Part shown: in pieces, positions 62,957-64,000 of the stretch
How the letters are laid out: each line of letters begins with the position of its first letter
Position numbering within the stretch: the first letter of the stretch is position 1
Notes under the pieces: model-generated
The model's input: the letters and a program-made list of their open reading frames with translations, nothing else
Told to the model about the DNA's origin: nothing
Databases searched by the model: none
Source: Lysobacterales bacterium
GTDB taxonomy: Bacteria > Pseudomonadota > Gammaproteobacteria > Xanthomonadales > Ahniellaceae
DNA: 64,000 nucleotides
Assembly (NCBI GenBank): GCA_016703225.1
Contig: JADJCM010000001.1
Span: 1,364,001-1,428,000 of the forward strand
Direction: 5' to 3'
Translations under genes and position numbers: made by a program

Positions 62957-63205
62957 ATGAGCCCGATCCAGCCCAAGAGCTACACCGAAATTGCCTGGAG
63001 CGCGATCCAGGTCTTCGCCGACGACGGCACCCTCGACGAGGGCGAACTCAACTTCCTGCTCGGTCTGGCGCTGCGCGACAAGGTGGTCGATGACGACGAA
63101 AAGCGCGTGCTCAAGTCGATCTTCGACCGCGCCGAGTCGTCCAGCTCGCTTGCCGCCAAGGTGCGCGACCGGATTCAGAGCGTGCGCGCGCAGCATGGGA
63201 TCTGA
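62957..63205 (+). CDS. Small acidic protein, possibly TerB-like
   Basis: An 82-aa all-helical protein (ADDGTLDEGELNFLLGLALRDKVVDDDEKRVLKSIFDRA). The DDGTLDEGEL segment resembles an EF-hand loop and the overall pattern the TerB-like fold. Starts at ATG 62957. Divergent from glnA. Function unknown. Confidence 0.65.
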   Translation: MSPIQPKSYTEIAWSAIQVFADDGTLDEGELNFLLGLALRDKVVDDDEKRVLKSIFDRAESSSSLAAKVRDRIQSVRAQHGI

Positions 63206-63247
63206 GCGTGCTGGCGGGCGGTCCTGGGGCGGCACTCGCGCCCGCAA

Positions 63248-63287
63248 CTATAATCGACTATAAAAGGCCATAATTCGCTATAAACGA
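63248..63287. promoter_or_regulatory. Four helically phased 10-bp repeats
   Basis: CTATAA at 63248, 63258 and 63278, and CCATAA at 63268: four units at exactly 10-bp intervals, ending 8 bp before the ATPase ATG. The regular spacing puts all copies on one face of the helix. It looks like an operator for cooperative binding, perhaps by the ATPase gene's own product. TATAAT-like hexamers within it may also act as a -10. Confidence 0.6.
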
Positions 63288-63295
63288 GGCGCGCA

Positions 63296-64000
63296 ATGGC
63301 ATCGCAGGATCGCGGCAATGTGTTTTTCCGACCGGAGCTGGCGCGCTCGCTTGCCGACAAGATCTTGAACGTGGCGGTCGGCAGCGCTGCCGCGTCGGGC
63401 GTGTTCCTCGCCGCGCCGCGGCGAACGGGCAAGTCCACGTTTCTGCGCGAAGACCTGCGCCCGGCGCTCGAGCGCGCGGGCGCCATGGTGCTCTACGTCG
63501 ATCTGTGGGCCAACCCCGCAGCCAACCCCGGCGAAGTGATCGTTGGCGCCGTGCGCGCCGCGCTTGCCGAGCGCGCCGGCGTGGTGCAGCGGCTGGCGAA
63601 GCGCGCGGGCCTGGGGCGTGTGACTGTGGGCGGCGCGCAGTTCGATCTGGATCGCGTCGGCCTGGACCGAGACGTCTCGCTTGCGGATGCGTTGTCTGCC
63701 CTCTCTGACGACACCGGCCAGATCATCGTCCTGATCATCGATGAAGCTCAGCATGCGATCACCACGCAGGAAGGCAGCGAGGCGCTGTTCGCGTTGAAGG
63801 CGGCCCGCGACGAGCTCAACGGTTCCGCTCACCATGGGTTGCGGCTTGTGTGCACCGGCTCCAATCGCGACAAGCTGGCGATGTTGCGCAACGGCAAGGA
63901 TCAAGCGTTCTTCGGTGCGCCGATGGTCAGCTTTCCACCATTGGGCGCAGACTTTGTGAGCTGGTTTTGCGCGCACGTCGATCTTCCGTTCCGGCTGGAC
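63296..64000 (+). CDS. P-loop ATPase, partial (runs off the window)
   Basis: At least 235 aa from ATG 63296. Walker A-like FLAAPRRTGKSTFLRE, Walker B IIVLIIDEAQHAI, and sensor region LRLVCTGSNRDKLAML, as in archaeal-type ATPases of the AAA/STAND group found in defence or transposition settings. The C-terminal part is not in the window, so the role cannot be judged. Confidence 0.8.
   Translation, partial: MASQDRGNVFFRPELARSLADKILNVAVGSAAASGVFLAAPRRTGKSTFLREDLRPALERAGAMVLYVDLWANPAANPGEVIVGAVRAALAERAGVVQRLAKRAGLGRVTVGGAQFDLDRVGLDRDVSLADALSALSDDTGQIIVLIIDEAQHAITTQEGSEALFALKAARDELNGSAHHGLRLVCTGSNRDKLAMLRNGKDQAFFGAPMVSFPPLGADFVSWFCAHVDLPFRLD

Overview
The window is about 64 kb of compact, high-GC DNA from a gammaproteobacterium, most likely of the Lysobacterales (Xanthomonadales). 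This rests on the gene content (hemD-hemX-hemY, ntrBC next to glnA, RegBA-type redox regulators, a sigma factor/DUF3619/DUF3106 cluster), on short palindromic intergenic repeats of the 'GTAGGAGCG' kind, and on a secreted protein ending in GDGFE. The genus cannot be named from the sequence. No rRNA, tRNA or CRISPR array was seen.

Layout. 1-4.5 kb: a cut-off secreted protein, then a minus-strand operon of a class V aminotransferase, a RegB-like sensor kinase and a RegA-like regulator. 4.5-6.1 kb: an exported protein whose last 120 bp are repeated downstream, with a small membrane-protein gene between the copies. 6.1-13.7 kb: an operon of a TonB-dependent receptor, a CobN-like chelatase with a signal peptide and a C-terminal membrane anchor, an ExbB-like channel protein and a DUF2149/ExbD-like protein, behind a Fur-box-like palindrome. 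This matches the Bacteroidetes hmu heme-acquisition set more than cobalamin synthesis and is the most interesting system here.

13.6-26 kb: a near-complete purine degradation cluster: xanthine dehydrogenase (xdhABC), adenine deaminase, the membrane urate oxidase PuuD, hydroxyisourate hydrolase, OHCU decarboxylase, allantoinase PuuE, allantoicase and ureidoglycolate lyase. Together they take adenine or xanthine to glyoxylate and urea. Two toxin-antitoxin pairs (HicBA and DUF433/DUF5615) sit inside it. 26-36 kb: priA, a stretch with DnaA-box-like sequences, a sigma factor operon, a TPR histidine kinase, an OmpR/EnvZ-type pair and a UPF0175-like/DUF3368 PIN pair.

36-42.8 kb: a lipoprotein, a thioesterase, hemD (frameshifted as read), hemX, hemY, an FG-GAP protein and a 2Fe-2S flavin reductase. 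42.8-49.9 kb: a truncated sterol desaturase next to an AT-rich palindrome, a MepA-like endopeptidase, the helicase HrpB, secreted proteins and TatD. 50-57.4 kb: two ABC exporters (YadGH-like and NatAB-like), a ferredoxin-NADP reductase, a GT-C-like membrane protein and an S33 peptidase. 57.5-62.9 kb: nitrogen control, with glnA behind a sigma-54 promoter and an NtrC site, a Fic gene inserted, then ntrB and ntrC. The window ends in a P-loop ATPase preceded by four helically phased 10-bp repeats.
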